From the NCBI GenBank assembly GCA_020747065.1, contig JAGMVK010000015.1, positions 992,001 to 1,056,000 of the forward strand: a stretch of 64,000 nt of DNA, written 5' to 3'. The stretch is from Cadophora sp. MPI-SDFR-AT-0126. Lineage: Eukaryota; Ascomycota; Leotiomycetes; Helotiales; Ploettnerulaceae. Below, piece by piece: positions 10,618 to 20,856 of the stretch (positions within the stretch are counted from its first letter, which is position 1; each line of letters opens with the position of its first letter). Made by a program: the position numbers and the translations under genes. The notes beneath the pieces were generated by a model. That model had not been told where the DNA came from, did not search any database, and saw only the letters and a program-made list of their open reading frames with translations.

Positions 10618-11382
10618 ATGCCCACGATGCCCACAATGGATCAAGTCTCAAGTCTCTACAGGAAGAATTCTTCAGACTCATCTAAAGAAGATGAAAGCTA
10701 TGAGCCATTTCTACCTGAGAACAGTATTTCTTCTAAAGAGATCAAAACCTCTGCACCTCATCGAACGAAACATATCATTCTCCTGATCGCCACAGCAATA
10801 TTCAGCACCACCATCATCGGCCTCTTCTATGCAGCTCTTACACACCCAAGCATCCCCATACAGACATCATCATCTGTTGTTCCAGATCAGATCCTAGAAT
10901 GCGGAACCTCCGCACCAGAAGCACGAGCGAAGGGCTGCGTCTTTGATGTCATGAACTATGCCTGGATACCCGCTCCCTGCTTCAATAAGACACTCTCAGA
11001 CGAATACTGGCAAGGACTTGTCTCCCACGGAATCGAGTTCTGGAGCGATTCCTCAAGATCCGAGATCCTGTCGCACGAAGACATTCTCGCTGCGAGGCAT
11101 GAATATTCTTACACCTCGTGGCTCCTCCACCTTAAACACTGCCAATACCTCATCCATCGCCAACTTCAGTGTCTCACTTATGGCACACCGGTGGACAATG
11201 TTTCGCGTAACATATCGCACGCTGAGCATTGTTTGGAGGAGATTCGAAGCCCGAGTGATGTCAAGACTATGCTCTTCACAGGGACGGCATATTTGAAGTG
11301 TGCTCAGGGAGTTGGTGATATTGGGCCAATCTATTGGAATGACCCTCCGAAGTCAGCAGAGATTCATCAAAGGCTACTGTGA
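10618..11382 (+). CDS. UstYa-like membrane protein, CG-EA subgroup, copy 2
   Basis: Single exon, 254 residues. One membrane helix (about 52-73) follows a polar Ser/Glu-rich tail. The lumenal part opens with ECGTSAPEARAKGCVFDVMN and continues YAWIPAPC, the subgroup signature. Two complete HxxHC motifs are present: HLKHC (171-175) and HAEHC (201-205), spaced 30 residues apart as in UstYa. A Cys near residue 181-188 and a distal KCAQGVGDIGP tail are shared with copies 1 and 3. By family resemblance it should be a copper- or iron-dependent oxidase of the secretory pathway; no member of this subgroup has a function I can name with confidence. A second ATG at 10636 is an alternative start. Confidence 0.8.
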   Translation: MPTMPTMDQVSSLYRKNSSDSSKEDESYEPFLPENSISSKEIKTSAPHRTKHIILLIATAIFSTTIIGLFYAALTHPSIPIQTSSSVVPDQILECGTSAPEARAKGCVFDVMNYAWIPAPCFNKTLSDEYWQGLVSHGIEFWSDSSRSEILSHEDILAARHEYSYTSWLLHLKHCQYLIHRQLQCLTYGTPVDNVSRNISHAEHCLEEIRSPSDVKTMLFTGTAYLKCAQGVGDIGPIYWNDPPKSAEIHQRLL

Positions 11383-11992
11383 AGTCTCTGAGATTGAATG
11401 TCAGTCTTTCCATGGGTTGGAAGACCCATGAGTGGGAGAATATTGGCCTCTTTGGCACCATGTAAGTTATAATGCCGGAGCCAAGAGGGGGGAATGGACG
11501 GGGGACCGACGTCGTTTGGCCGTGGAAGTTTTGGAAATTCGAAATTGGACCTTGTTAAATATTTTATTTAAGGAGAAGGAATTAAGACAATCATTCCATT
11601 TGACTACACAGTGATGGAGTATTTTCGGAAAGTGTGAACGATTCCAATGTGTGCTGAATATACCTGAATGTTCTTGGAGATGTTGTAGTTGTTGGAATCG
11701 GAATGATGTTTGTAGAGGACAGGAACTTATGTTTTGGTTAGTGGCAGAGATATTGAGTTTGATCAATTCTACGAGGGACGAGTGCGATCATTCTCCAACA
11801 AGGACTTCCAAACAAGATTCAAGTACTATCTTACAGAAACTCAAAAGTGTCACACATTCTGTCAAAGTAGCAAAAGTATAGGCGAGTGAGAGATCAAATT
11901 CAGAAAAATGAGTGTCATTTCATGCTCTCGCCACTTAAATACTAATAAATCCCTATCCAAACCGCATCACTGCCCCTTACTCATGAATCCAT
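11383..11992. other. Gene-free 3' intergenic region
   Basis: 610 bp between the convergent ends of the gene at 11382 (+) and the small peptide gene at 11993 (-). AT-rich. Short open frames show no coding character. Confidence 0.4.
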
Positions 11993-12336
11993 TCACATCT
12001 TCTTGGGAATGCACTGGATGTACGATCAGTCTCTCCGTGGCCATGAAGGGAAAATGAAGGGAGGTTTAAGAAGACTTACTCTCTCTTTGATGAGTTTTCG
12101 AAGCTTGTCTGGGTCGGCATCGTCGACCTCAGTTTCCTCTGGAGCAAACTTGCAACCATAGAACATGGTCGCCTGCAACATGTTAAAGCTGCACATTCTG
12201 ATCAGGAGTTGTTACTTACGAGACCACGGTCATTCAAATCAGACCTCTCAGCAACGGCGTTTGCTACAGGAACAGCAATGGCTTGGCCAACTAGGGTTGA
12301 AGCCACAATGGCGGCAAGGACGGAGAAGACCTTCAT
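11993..12336 (-). CDS. Small secreted two-cysteine peptide (candidate RiPP precursor)
   Basis: Three exons on the minus strand: 12220-12336, 12080-12172 and 11993-12013. They are separated by 47- and 66-bp introns, both with GTAAGT donors. All junctions are in phase 0, giving 76 residues. The first 20 or so residues form a clear signal peptide (MKVFSVLAAIVAS...) ending near QAIA. The mature part is about 55 residues, with an Ala-rich pro-like start (VPVANAVAERS), the segment ATMFYGCKFAPEE, an acidic stretch (EVDDADPDK) and the tail CIPKKM. There are two cysteines only (46 and 71). It sits among six UstY-like genes and a tyrosinase, the setting in which dikaritin precursors (UstA, PhomA) occur. 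Unlike those it has no repeated core and no KR sites. A FYG element supplies the Tyr such enzymes modify. The alternative is an unrelated small secreted effector-like protein. The gene model is well supported; the precursor role is inference. Confidence 0.75.
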
Positions 12337-13175
12337 AGTGATTATTTGATAGTGGTCAAGGAGAGGTCTGATAAATGGGTATCACAAGTAGGCCTTTGGA
12401 GAAATGTTGTGGATAGAGAGTTCTTGTCCGAAAGATTCGAGAAGCACTTTATACATTAATATCCTCGCTTGGAGAGTCCTCGTAAAACCTGTCAGAACTC
12501 CAGCCATTCACATCTGCAGGGAGCTTTTGGGCATATACACATATCTCCGTAGACTTTCTGACAGTACTTCTACCTTCCTAATGGAGGGTTGATCTTGTGT
12601 GACTGTACAGAGATCAAGGTATCGGTGAATAGCATTACTCATAGCGGCAAGTGATCGGCAGGGTGGACTGGGATTCTTGATCCTCGAGGCGGTAGTATGC
12701 TATGTTGCGGCGCCCATGAGCTAACGTACATGTATGCTACACAAAAATACAGGGACCTCATCCATTCAGGCTAACTGATTGTGTCTAACCTTTCCTGGAG
12801 TGACATGGATGTCAGGCTGACTTTGCCTTCCACGAGCGGCACGGAATAGGACAACACTCTCTACATCTCGCTTTGAGAATTGCAATTGGTGCCCTCGTCC
12901 TCTACATTATCAATGATAGCTGGTGATACAGTCAGATTACGTCATTATCTTGGGATTGACGGCTCAAGAGAACGACTCACTCGGAACAAGGTTGCCAAGT
13001 CACGTGAACTACTGGGATTGCAGGTGAGAGGCAATCCAGTATTTCGAGTGATTCTCAACCCTTCTTATTTCCAAACAGCGGTGGATCTTGTAAAAAATCA
13101 CCTAAAATTTCAGATTTATCCATTTCAAACATCTTTCTCGCCGCTTGTGCGTCATATTTGGCACTCCTGGATGCC
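12337..13175. promoter_or_regulatory. Intergenic region between divergent small-peptide and UstY-like genes
   Basis: 840 bp that must hold the promoters of the peptide gene (start 12336, minus) and the gene at 13176 (plus). CTCCGTAG lies at 12545-12552, about 210 bp upstream of the peptide ATG. No further gene was seen. Confidence 0.4.
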
Positions 13176-13832
13176 ATGGACGACATTCGGGAAACCTCTT
13201 CGTTTTTGTCCGATAAAGAAGATAATCTTCCCTTGTTGGATAACGAAAGTTCAGACCTCAAATCTGCAAGAAGCGAGAAGCATCATACCCACTGGATCCT
13301 GTATGCTACCTACATAACTTTGATGTTGGGGCTTGGCATCTCCAATGCACTTTTGTGGTATCACTACCATCAAGCAAAGGTTGAGCTTCCACAGCACGAC
13401 AGTATCACTCTCACATGTGGGAAGAACCCAGAAGAAGCTCGAAGGATGGGATGTCAGTTGGATGTTATGGTTTATGCTTGGACGCCACCTCCATGTCTGA
13501 ACAATACACACGCACTCATGTATTTTCATTCAGAGAAATGGCCGTTCTGGAAACACGAGAACAGGACCGAAGAAATTCCGGCGGAGGACATTTTGGCGGG
13601 AAAATACGAAGGTTACTTTTCGACTTGGCCGTTTCACGGTGCCCATTGTCAATATCTGCTTTCGAGGAACCTCCAGGTCCTCCCCACGGGTGGCCCTCTC
13701 AACGACTACATGCGAGATAGAGAACACAACACGCACTGTTTTGATGAAGTTCGGGCACCTACTGATCCAAGACGAACGTTGGAGGTGGGAATGGCCTATT
13801 CGTCTTGTACGGTTGGAAGAGAAGAGATCTAG
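13176..13832 (+). CDS. UstYa-like membrane protein, CG-EA subgroup, copy 3
   Basis: Single exon, 218 residues from the first in-frame ATG (13176). An acidic tail with the element SDKEDNLPLLDNE precedes one membrane helix (about 40-62). The lumenal signature is TCGKNPEEARRMGCQLDVMV then YAWTPPPC. HGAHC (154-158) and HNTHC (184-188) are both intact, again 30 residues apart. The HNTHC is followed by FDEVRAPTDPRRTLEVG, closely parallel to LEEIRSPSDVKTMLFTG of copy 2, which suggests the two arose by duplication. Function inferred only from family: secretory-pathway oxidase acting on a cluster product. Confidence 0.8.
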   Translation: MDDIRETSSFLSDKEDNLPLLDNESSDLKSARSEKHHTHWILYATYITLMLGLGISNALLWYHYHQAKVELPQHDSITLTCGKNPEEARRMGCQLDVMVYAWTPPPCLNNTHALMYFHSEKWPFWKHENRTEEIPAEDILAGKYEGYFSTWPFHGAHCQYLLSRNLQVLPTGGPLNDYMRDREHNTHCFDEVRAPTDPRRTLEVGMAYSSCTVGREEI

Positions 13833-14931
13833 ATCTCAGTGACTCGAGACTACGCCAAATGGAAATCTGTGATTCAACCAGGTTTCAGAGTTGTGCACAA
13901 TGACCTCGAGGACATGATCAGCGCAGTTGCAATCAAAATGATTCAAATAAGTTTGTGGATATACAGAATGTACTTAAGATTGCACATTCGTCTGATTGGG
14001 AAGAGGCGGCAATGTGGTCAGTGGCTTGCCATGTGGGATTAAGCGAGGTCAACAAAACAAACAGGATGACTATTTGTCCAGACATACAATTAAAGAATAA
14101 ACCTTGCATTCTTAATCTGATTCAAGAATTATTACACGAAAGTGACCGGAAGAGTTCTTCCTGGCATGTATCTCCTATGACAAAAGCGATATCTCGATTT
14201 CAGAAATTTAGTGCCAGTCACTGAAGCGGAAATAGAATGATTTTTTTGTCATTACATATTTGTCAAAATTGGAAGTAAGCAGCGAGCTCTTTGCCGAGTA
14301 GACTTTGGTTGGACGTCATTTCTCCGAGTTCTGAAACTCCGCTGCCAAGTCATGCACAGCTTACTCGGCTTACTTTGGAAGGGCCGCGAAGGTAAAATGT
14401 TTCGGTATGTCAGTTATCCATGTATGTCAAACTCGCTTTACAGAGACGAGTGAACCAATCAGGAAATGGAATAAAACACACTCCATTGAAGTTCAACATG
14501 TGTCTTGCAACGCTAGTGGACAAAAGCCCCCACAAATAGATGACGAAAGTCATGTAAGCCCGAACGGATTGTTGAAGCCGTTTTGCGCCTCTGCCAAGAT
14601 ATTGAGTGCACCAAGACCAGCCGTCAGACTTCGATGCCTCGGACTTTCACACTCACCGAACGATCCTCCTGACATTTGATGGCAAACCTTATTCAGTAAC
14701 AATTGGTACTATCTCCTAGCGAGTGAACGATTTCCAGCGGGAATTTCTCCTACGGCGGAGCTGTTCATAGTGACAGTATGTATCCTCGACTTCACCAAGC
14801 TCGATACTCAGCTCTATTAGGGGAAGAAGGGACACAAAAAAAGCCAGCCAAGTAAGTTCCAGTCCAAATTCACAACCAGTCCGCCATTTACTTACCCCAT
14901 ATTCGTATTCAGATATGTAAGACTCTGGAGT
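13833..14931. promoter_or_regulatory. Intergenic region upstream of the tyrosinase
   Basis: 1.1 kb without a convincing gene. CTCCTACGGCGGAG (14747-14760), an imperfect palindrome about 170 bp before the tyrosinase ATG, resembles the other TACGG elements of the block. The open frame at 13955-14224 has no recognisable content. Confidence 0.35.
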
Positions 14932-16082
14932 ATGATCTCAAAGAAGCTCTTGATTTGGCTTTTGGTCGCAGCGACTTCAAGTGTCTTCATTTACAGCTTA
15001 ACACGAGCGTCTACCATTGTTTCCATGCGATGCATGAGCCCTCGTGTTCGAAGAGAATGGAGAACGCTTTCAACCACAGATAAACTCGGCTATATTGAGA
15101 GCATCAAGTGCCTCCAAAGTCGACCTTCCAATCTTGAAACTGGTGGAAGTCGCTATGATGACTTTCCATACATTCACCCAGCAGTGGGATATACCAGTAC
15201 TGGACCCTCGCATTGCTCCCTATAGACTGAAAGATTTAACTTACATTTTCAAGGTCACGAAACATCAAGCTTTCTTCCATGGCATCGATACTTCCTTCAC
15301 ATCTATGAAGGGCGTCTGAGAAACGAGTGTGGATACACTGGTCCTCTGCCGTATGCAATTTTCTTGGGTGGAGCCTCAAGAGGGTTCTTACAATAGTAAT
15401 TCCACGCTAATAAGAATGGTTTAGATACTGGGATTGGGTCCTGGATTACCAAGATCCAGCAGCATCTCCAGTCTTCGATGCCCAGCTGGGCTTCGGAGGC
15501 AATGGTGATGCTGCACTTGGCGAAAGTCTCATCGGCGGAGGTCACTGCGTAACGGACGGGCCATTCGCCATGACGACGGCACGATACATCGACACCAAGG
15601 TCTATCCACATTGCCTATCTAGAAATTTCAGGAACGATACATCAATCGGGCATTTTACTGGAGAGCTTATTGAGCCCGATCTTGTCAAGAAAATACTGGA
15701 TGAGGACGATTTGCTCTCTTTCACTTTGAAGCTGGAGGATGCCCCGCACAATACAATCCCTTTCGGCATTCGAGGAGATTTCTTATCTTTCAATGCTCCT
15801 GCTGGTAAGTTCCTGTGACACTATTAATTTTTCGAGCCTCGCTCAAGTTATTTAGATCCGCTCTTTTTCCTGCATCATGCCCAACTCGACAGATTGTGGT
15901 CCAAATGGCAGAGAAACATACCCGGAAGACGAGGAACGTATGATACAAAGCGTTCAGACGACTCGGATGACAGGGCAAGCTTGTTGGATGTAATTCAAAT
16001 GGGAGACCTGGCAATGGATATAGCAGTTGTAGATATCATTGACACAGAGGAGGGGATTCTGTGCTATAATTATGACACCTGA
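14932..16082 (+). CDS. Small fungal tyrosinase (UstQ-like, type 3 copper oxidase)
   Basis: Four exons (14932-15196, 15254-15350, 15425-15804, 15856-16082) encode 322 residues. A hydrophobic N-terminus (about 5-22) is a signal peptide or anchor. CuA histidines are H82 (DDFPYIH), H90 (TSHETSS) and H99 (LPWHR). CuB has H229 (APHNTIP) and the pair H254/H255 (DPLFFLHHAQLDRLW). The blocks RREWRTLSTTDKLGYIESIKCL, SRYDDF, ECGYTGPLPYWDW and GFGGNGD are diagnostic of the short tyrosinases found in fungal secondary-metabolite clusters, including UstQ/PhomQ of dikaritin pathways. Expected chemistry: ortho-hydroxylation or oxidation of Tyr in a peptide. The exon 1-2 junction was chosen because it yields YTSHETSSFLPWHRYFLH. 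Lying between UstY-like genes at 13176 and 16850, it fits a role in the same pathway. Confidence 0.88.
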
Positions 16083-16849
16083 GGCATAAATCAAGCAAAT
16101 GTTTTTTTTCCGTCATTTACAAGCCTGAGATAAGATTGTAAAGTGACCTGCCCGTTAAGCCAAGTGGCCAGACTCGGATGTTGCAATCAAGTACTGATAT
16201 CTCACATTGTAAGGCGAAGAAGTGGGTTCTCTCAACCATTCGTCTGATTACTTGCAGTGAAGATCTTCATCCTTGGCTGCATGAAGTACCAAGACATCCG
16301 AGCCATCAAATCAACAACTCACTCTTAACCTCGCACTTTGGGCATCTCCAGCATAATGCAGCCCATGCTTATTCCCGCCACAAGCGTTTGGTGTCGATGC
16401 GAGGATGACCTTGTTGATCAATTCCAAAGCTTCACGTATTGGCAAACACAACTTACGGCACATGCGGCGCATTTGTGCTACGTGGGGTAGGTGAGCACTA
16501 AATCCTTCGATGGCTGTGTGACGGAGCTATCATCAGCCAGTCGGTTACGACTATTCATACCACTCCAAGTCACGCTCAGAAAGCAAAAGCGGCGACGCGT
16601 GAAATGATACACCCCTGCCTCAACTTGATCGCAATGATCGCACCAAGCTTACTCTTGACCCCATCATCCACGGCTCCACATTTGACCTACGCACCCATTC
16701 CTGCTTTCCAACACCAATACCATCATGCAGAACTATCGACCTCGAGTGTCCGATGGTTTTGCTGTTCCTTCTGTCTAATCATTAGCTACAGACCTCATCA
16801 ACACACGAGCATTACCAAAGACTTTCGATCCTGAAGTCGTTGAAGCAAG
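16083..16849. promoter_or_regulatory. Intergenic region upstream of UstY-like copy 4
   Basis: 770 bp between tandem genes. CTTACGGCAC occurs near 16453. The short open frame at 16178-16408 shows no recognisable content. Confidence 0.35.
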
Positions 16850-17644
16850 ATGCCTGGATATCAAGACTACGAGAAGCTTGAACGAAGGTCTTTGGAGGGC
16901 ACCGATTCCTCAACCAGCCTCGAGACAGTCGACGAGGAGGAAAATCATATCGATAACAACCAGTCTCCCCACAAAGACATCGTTCGAAAACGTTTCAACC
17001 GATATCGAGTACTGGCTAGCATCATCATATTTTCTGCTCTTATCTTAACAACTGGTGTCATTCTTCTCGTTCCTCGATACTTTGCCAGTTCCAAACCAAA
17101 GGAAACCAGAATCATGAATCTGCAATACATTGGGGACGAGTCTCAGCACGACTACCTCAATCCACCTCAGCCAGACGCAATTCTCACGAGTTATAACACG
17201 AGCTGCGGTAACACAGCTCGCATTGCTCGCTCACGGGGCTGTGTATTCGACGTGATGTCGTTCTCATGGGTTCCAGCTGAGTGCGTTGATGAAGAGATGC
17301 AAGAACGTTACATGGCAGAGCGTACATGGGACTTGTACGAAGACTACTACTTAACGAAGCGTCTATCGATGGATGTAGTGAGAGCTGGTGAATACAGGTG
17401 GCTGTTTTCGTCACAGTCGTATCATATTGCGCACTGTGTCTATTCATGGGAGAAGCAAGGGAAATTTCTGTTTGCAAAGAACAGAGAAGATGAAAAGTGG
17501 ATTGATTGGGGGAGCTTCTCATCCCACCATACGACTCATTGTGTTGACTACATTTTGAAGAGGCATCTTGAGCCAAACAAGGTATCCACGATTTGGAATG
17601 AGGCCCAAGATTGTCACGCTGTGGATACGATCGGAACATTATAG
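16850..17644 (+). CDS. UstYa-like membrane protein, CG-EA subgroup, copy 4
   Basis: Single exon, 264 residues from the ATG at 16850. A charged cytosolic tail of about 50 residues precedes one membrane helix (about 53-74). The lumenal part has SCGNTARIARSRGCVFDVM and FSWVPAEC, matching the subgroup signature with IA for EA. HIAHC (192-196) and HTTHC (227-231) are intact; their 35-residue spacing is longer than in copies 2 and 3. The linker between membrane and signature is also longer, so this is the most divergent of the four. It is the last gene of the putative peptide cluster on the right. Function inferred from family only. Confidence 0.8.
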   Translation: MPGYQDYEKLERRSLEGTDSSTSLETVDEEENHIDNNQSPHKDIVRKRFNRYRVLASIIIFSALILTTGVILLVPRYFASSKPKETRIMNLQYIGDESQHDYLNPPQPDAILTSYNTSCGNTARIARSRGCVFDVMSFSWVPAECVDEEMQERYMAERTWDLYEDYYLTKRLSMDVVRAGEYRWLFSSQSYHIAHCVYSWEKQGKFLFAKNREDEKWIDWGSFSSHHTTHCVDYILKRHLEPNKVSTIWNEAQDCHAVDTIGTL

Positions 17645-19035
17645 GAGAACGTTCAAGGTCATATCAGGTACTGCCAGAATATTTGTTTGTTTACATGCTT
17701 GTACTGTAATCATTTCTAGTAAATGTTCATGTTATATAGCGTTCATGATTGATGGCTTTTTTATTAGAAATGCAGATCAAATGAAGTCGATTAGCCAAAA
17801 TCGGCGTAATTTATTTGGTCCATCTGACAGAGATAGCCCAGAATAACCCAAATTACATTGGGTCGGTGGGCAAATGAGATCGAGACTGACGAGGCACGAA
17901 GTGAAACGAATTTTGAAAATTTTGAACTGCTGCTATACATGGAGCCGCCATTGATCAAGGGATTGGAAAAAATCGATAGGCCCAGAAGGATATAACTTCA
18001 AGGGTCCTTGGAGACGCTCAAAAGCCGTCAGAGGTTGGTCGCCGAACAGACAGCCTCAAATGATAGGAGGGGGCCATCTACGATAATAACAGGTGTCTTT
18101 TCCTCGAAATGTAGTAAAAAGTCTCATCTGCAAGGCGAATTAAAGTATGCTTCTCTCTTCCGCTCATTCCCGCTGCTTGAAGCGAGCCCATTCCCTCAAT
18201 TGCCACTCGCTCAAGTACCCATCGTGAATGAATCCATTGAATTTATTCGCAGGAAACAATCAGTTATCTCAGATATCAAAGAAATACTTGATCTGGAATT
18301 CTTTTTTCTCTCTTTCGATCATCTTTTCGGCTGTTAAGTATCCTTCATCTACTTCCGGCAGAGTATAGCCTTTCCTCATAGCGTTTTTCCTTCGGCAACA
18401 ATTCTTTTCGCTGAATTAACAAGGAAGGAAAGAATTGCGAAAAGCAACATTATTCGAAGTCCAAATACAAGGAAACATAAAACTATCCCATATTATTCAC
18501 GGTACTAACGAGAATTATGAGATAGGTAATCACTTGAGGTATTATCTGATAAAGACTTAAATGTTGAATAGTGGAAAAGCCTGGGTGAGTAGTGTTAGCT
18601 TAATATATTCTAGTTTCGGAAATGGCGTATCACTTCGTTTGGGAAAAACGTCACACAGTATTGGGCCCATAGCGCGCGGTTAGTCATTTCACCTTTTGTG
18701 GAGGCTTTAAAAGCTAACTATCGTCACTCATAATGGTTGGAGACACTGCCCCTGCTTTCACGCAAATAAAGACAAGTGGGTGTGACGGTCCTAGAAATGA
18801 AAGAATAAAGGAACATGGATGAAGAACCCAACTCCGCGACATCATTTCTGTCCGAAACGAGACAAATGCAACATTAAACATTTCATTTCTCCATCATATG
18901 GGTTAATATGCCGTCAAAAGTAGGATCTTGATGATATAGTCTCAAATGAAGTCAGAGTTATTAGCAGGAAGAGCCTGCAGCGGAAAATATGGTACACTAG
19001 CACGCCCATCGCCTTCGACTTCTAGGCCTGCCTAA
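17645..19035. other. AT-rich gene-free region right of the UstY block
   Basis: 1.4 kb. The open frame at 18008-18337 lacks any recognisable domain and is not supported. No RNA gene or clear repeat was seen. It probably marks the right border of the peptide cluster. Confidence 0.4.
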
Positions 19036-20347
19036 ATGTTGGCCTGCAAAAAAGCTTTTCCACACAAAACTTGCACACTTTCAAATTCAAAATCTTATCA
19101 ATATTTTGGAGAGTCTTTTCCACGGAGAACAGTGTCGCCGCTACTCACAATGAAGAACTCCAAGCCAGAAGGAACAACCGTGCACAGCTGTCAAAGCAAT
19201 TGCCAGCCGAAATCCAATTACAGTTTCCGTTACTCTCCAACTCCAAAGCCTGCCTTGGGCGTTGGCCAACGCAAAAAGAAAAATCGCCCGATATATGAAA
19301 TAAGAATAGCTCGATATCCAAACCCTACCCTGAGCCTTGGCCAAGACATAGAGCCCTATGGCCCTTTTGATGAAATAAGAGCCGCCTACGAATTCAAGAG
19401 GCAAGAGCATTCTCTTTGGACCGAATACATAGATTCGCAGGGCAGACCTCGCTGGATCCAAATGAAACCTCCGACTTTTGACTCGACCGATCCTGTCTCA
19501 GCAGTTTCGCCAAGAGCAGAAAACCGAGAACGCTTGCAGAAACCAAAATTCCCGTCATTCAGTTACTCTCCGGAAAAGCAAGGGAGTCCGGCCTCACGCC
19601 CCTATAAATCGGTACGCGAAACCGTCCCACTTGAAACGACAGTACCAGTCTCCTCTCTCCCGCAAATTCGGCCTGTCGAAAACGCCGTTTTGGGCAATCA
19701 TACCCCATCAGATATCTACTTACCAAATGGCCAAGAAATGATATTGCTCCTTACGATATTGTTTTTAGTTGTCCTAGTACCTTTGGCAAGACTCATTCGA
19801 TCACGATTGAGGACAAGCAATGTAGTCGCAAAGAAGGAGGCGGATGACATTTTCGAAAATTTGTGCGAGTTGAGACCAAGCAAGTTCGAGGAATGGACTG
19901 AACAAGGAGAATCAAAAGCGCGATTGGAGTCAAAATGGACGCGAGGATTCCGAGGACGACAAGGAGTTTGAGGATGTTGGAGAGGACTTCTTACCGCTGG
20001 GATCTCCCATCATGACTTTTGAGCCCGACTCGTGGAAGGAGCCTTCACCCAGCTCGTTTATCTCGACCAACTCCTATACCTCGACCATCTCAATCCAGAC
20101 TCTCGTCCCGGAGTCCACTCCCGCACTGATCACAGAACCAACAATCCATAATAAACCAAAGAGGTCTGTGCCGCAGTCAGAAAGAGAGGAGAACAGTGCA
20201 TTTAAAAGGGAGTGCTTCAAATATCAGAAAGAGCAAGAGGAGAGAGTAAGACAGAGGATGGAATTGCTCATGCCGTATCTGGATATTCGGCTGCGCAGGA
20301 AGAGGAGGTTGAGTAAGGCACAGCAGCAGCATCAAGAGATTCTATAA
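19036..20347 (+). pseudogene. Orphan single-pass membrane protein, frame broken near 19,880-19,960
   Basis: I do not recognise this protein. The first frame (19036-19971, 311 residues; ATG at 19150 is an alternative start) contains two imperfect copies of an ALGVGQ/LSLGQ...IYEIR/FDEIRA unit at about residues 73-115. It also has one strong hydrophobic segment (MILLLTILFLVVLVPLARLI) and a basic stop-transfer. It ends in a basic run (RGFRGRQGV), whereas the +1 frame just upstream reads EDSEDDKEFEDVGEDFLPLG and stays open to 20347, ending in a charged, probably coiled-coil region (KYQKEQEERVRQRME). No intron with GT-AG ends can bridge the change in the available space. So either a single-base indel or an assembly error splits one gene, or the two frames are independent. 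Confidence 0.4.
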
Positions 20348-20856
20348 TATAGCAGTGGAGATCTGGAAGCTTGGTGCTTAGCATCGAGAGAACTGAGGGC
20401 TAGTACTTATAAGTACTAAGTACCTTGTTTCGCCTAAAAATTAAATCTATCAATTGATACTTCACATCGAGAGAAGAAGTCAACAATATCAATCAACGCC
20501 AAGACCTTTAACGAGGAAGTCCAGTCATTTGCGGGAAACCAGCCGAGGAACTGCATGCAATCTGTAGATGACAACCCAATCAAGATTGTCCACTTTAATC
20601 ACATGCAATTCAAAGCTGATGAAGTGGGGCTGAGCCAAATCCCGAAAGTCTGAATCTCTCGTGAGATTTACGTCACCTTCCCGCCTCGGCTGAAAATCTC
20701 CGGACTTGATATCTGTCAGCAACTCTAGAGTGAACCTCAAATTCTTTTCTTAGAATGTTGTTTCATCTTTCAGGCTAAGCTTTTATGTTGCAAAAAAGCA
20801 CTTGCCAATTGTGAAAAAGATAACTTATTGGAAATTGAAAATTCATATTTATAATC
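20348..20856. other. Gene-free intergenic region
   Basis: About 500 bp, AT-rich, with no recognisable gene or element. Confidence 0.4.

Noticed and set aside
18008..18337. 109-codon open frame right of the UstY block as a second precursor
   Set aside because: No signal peptide, no repeated core, and an odd composition. Not supported as a gene.
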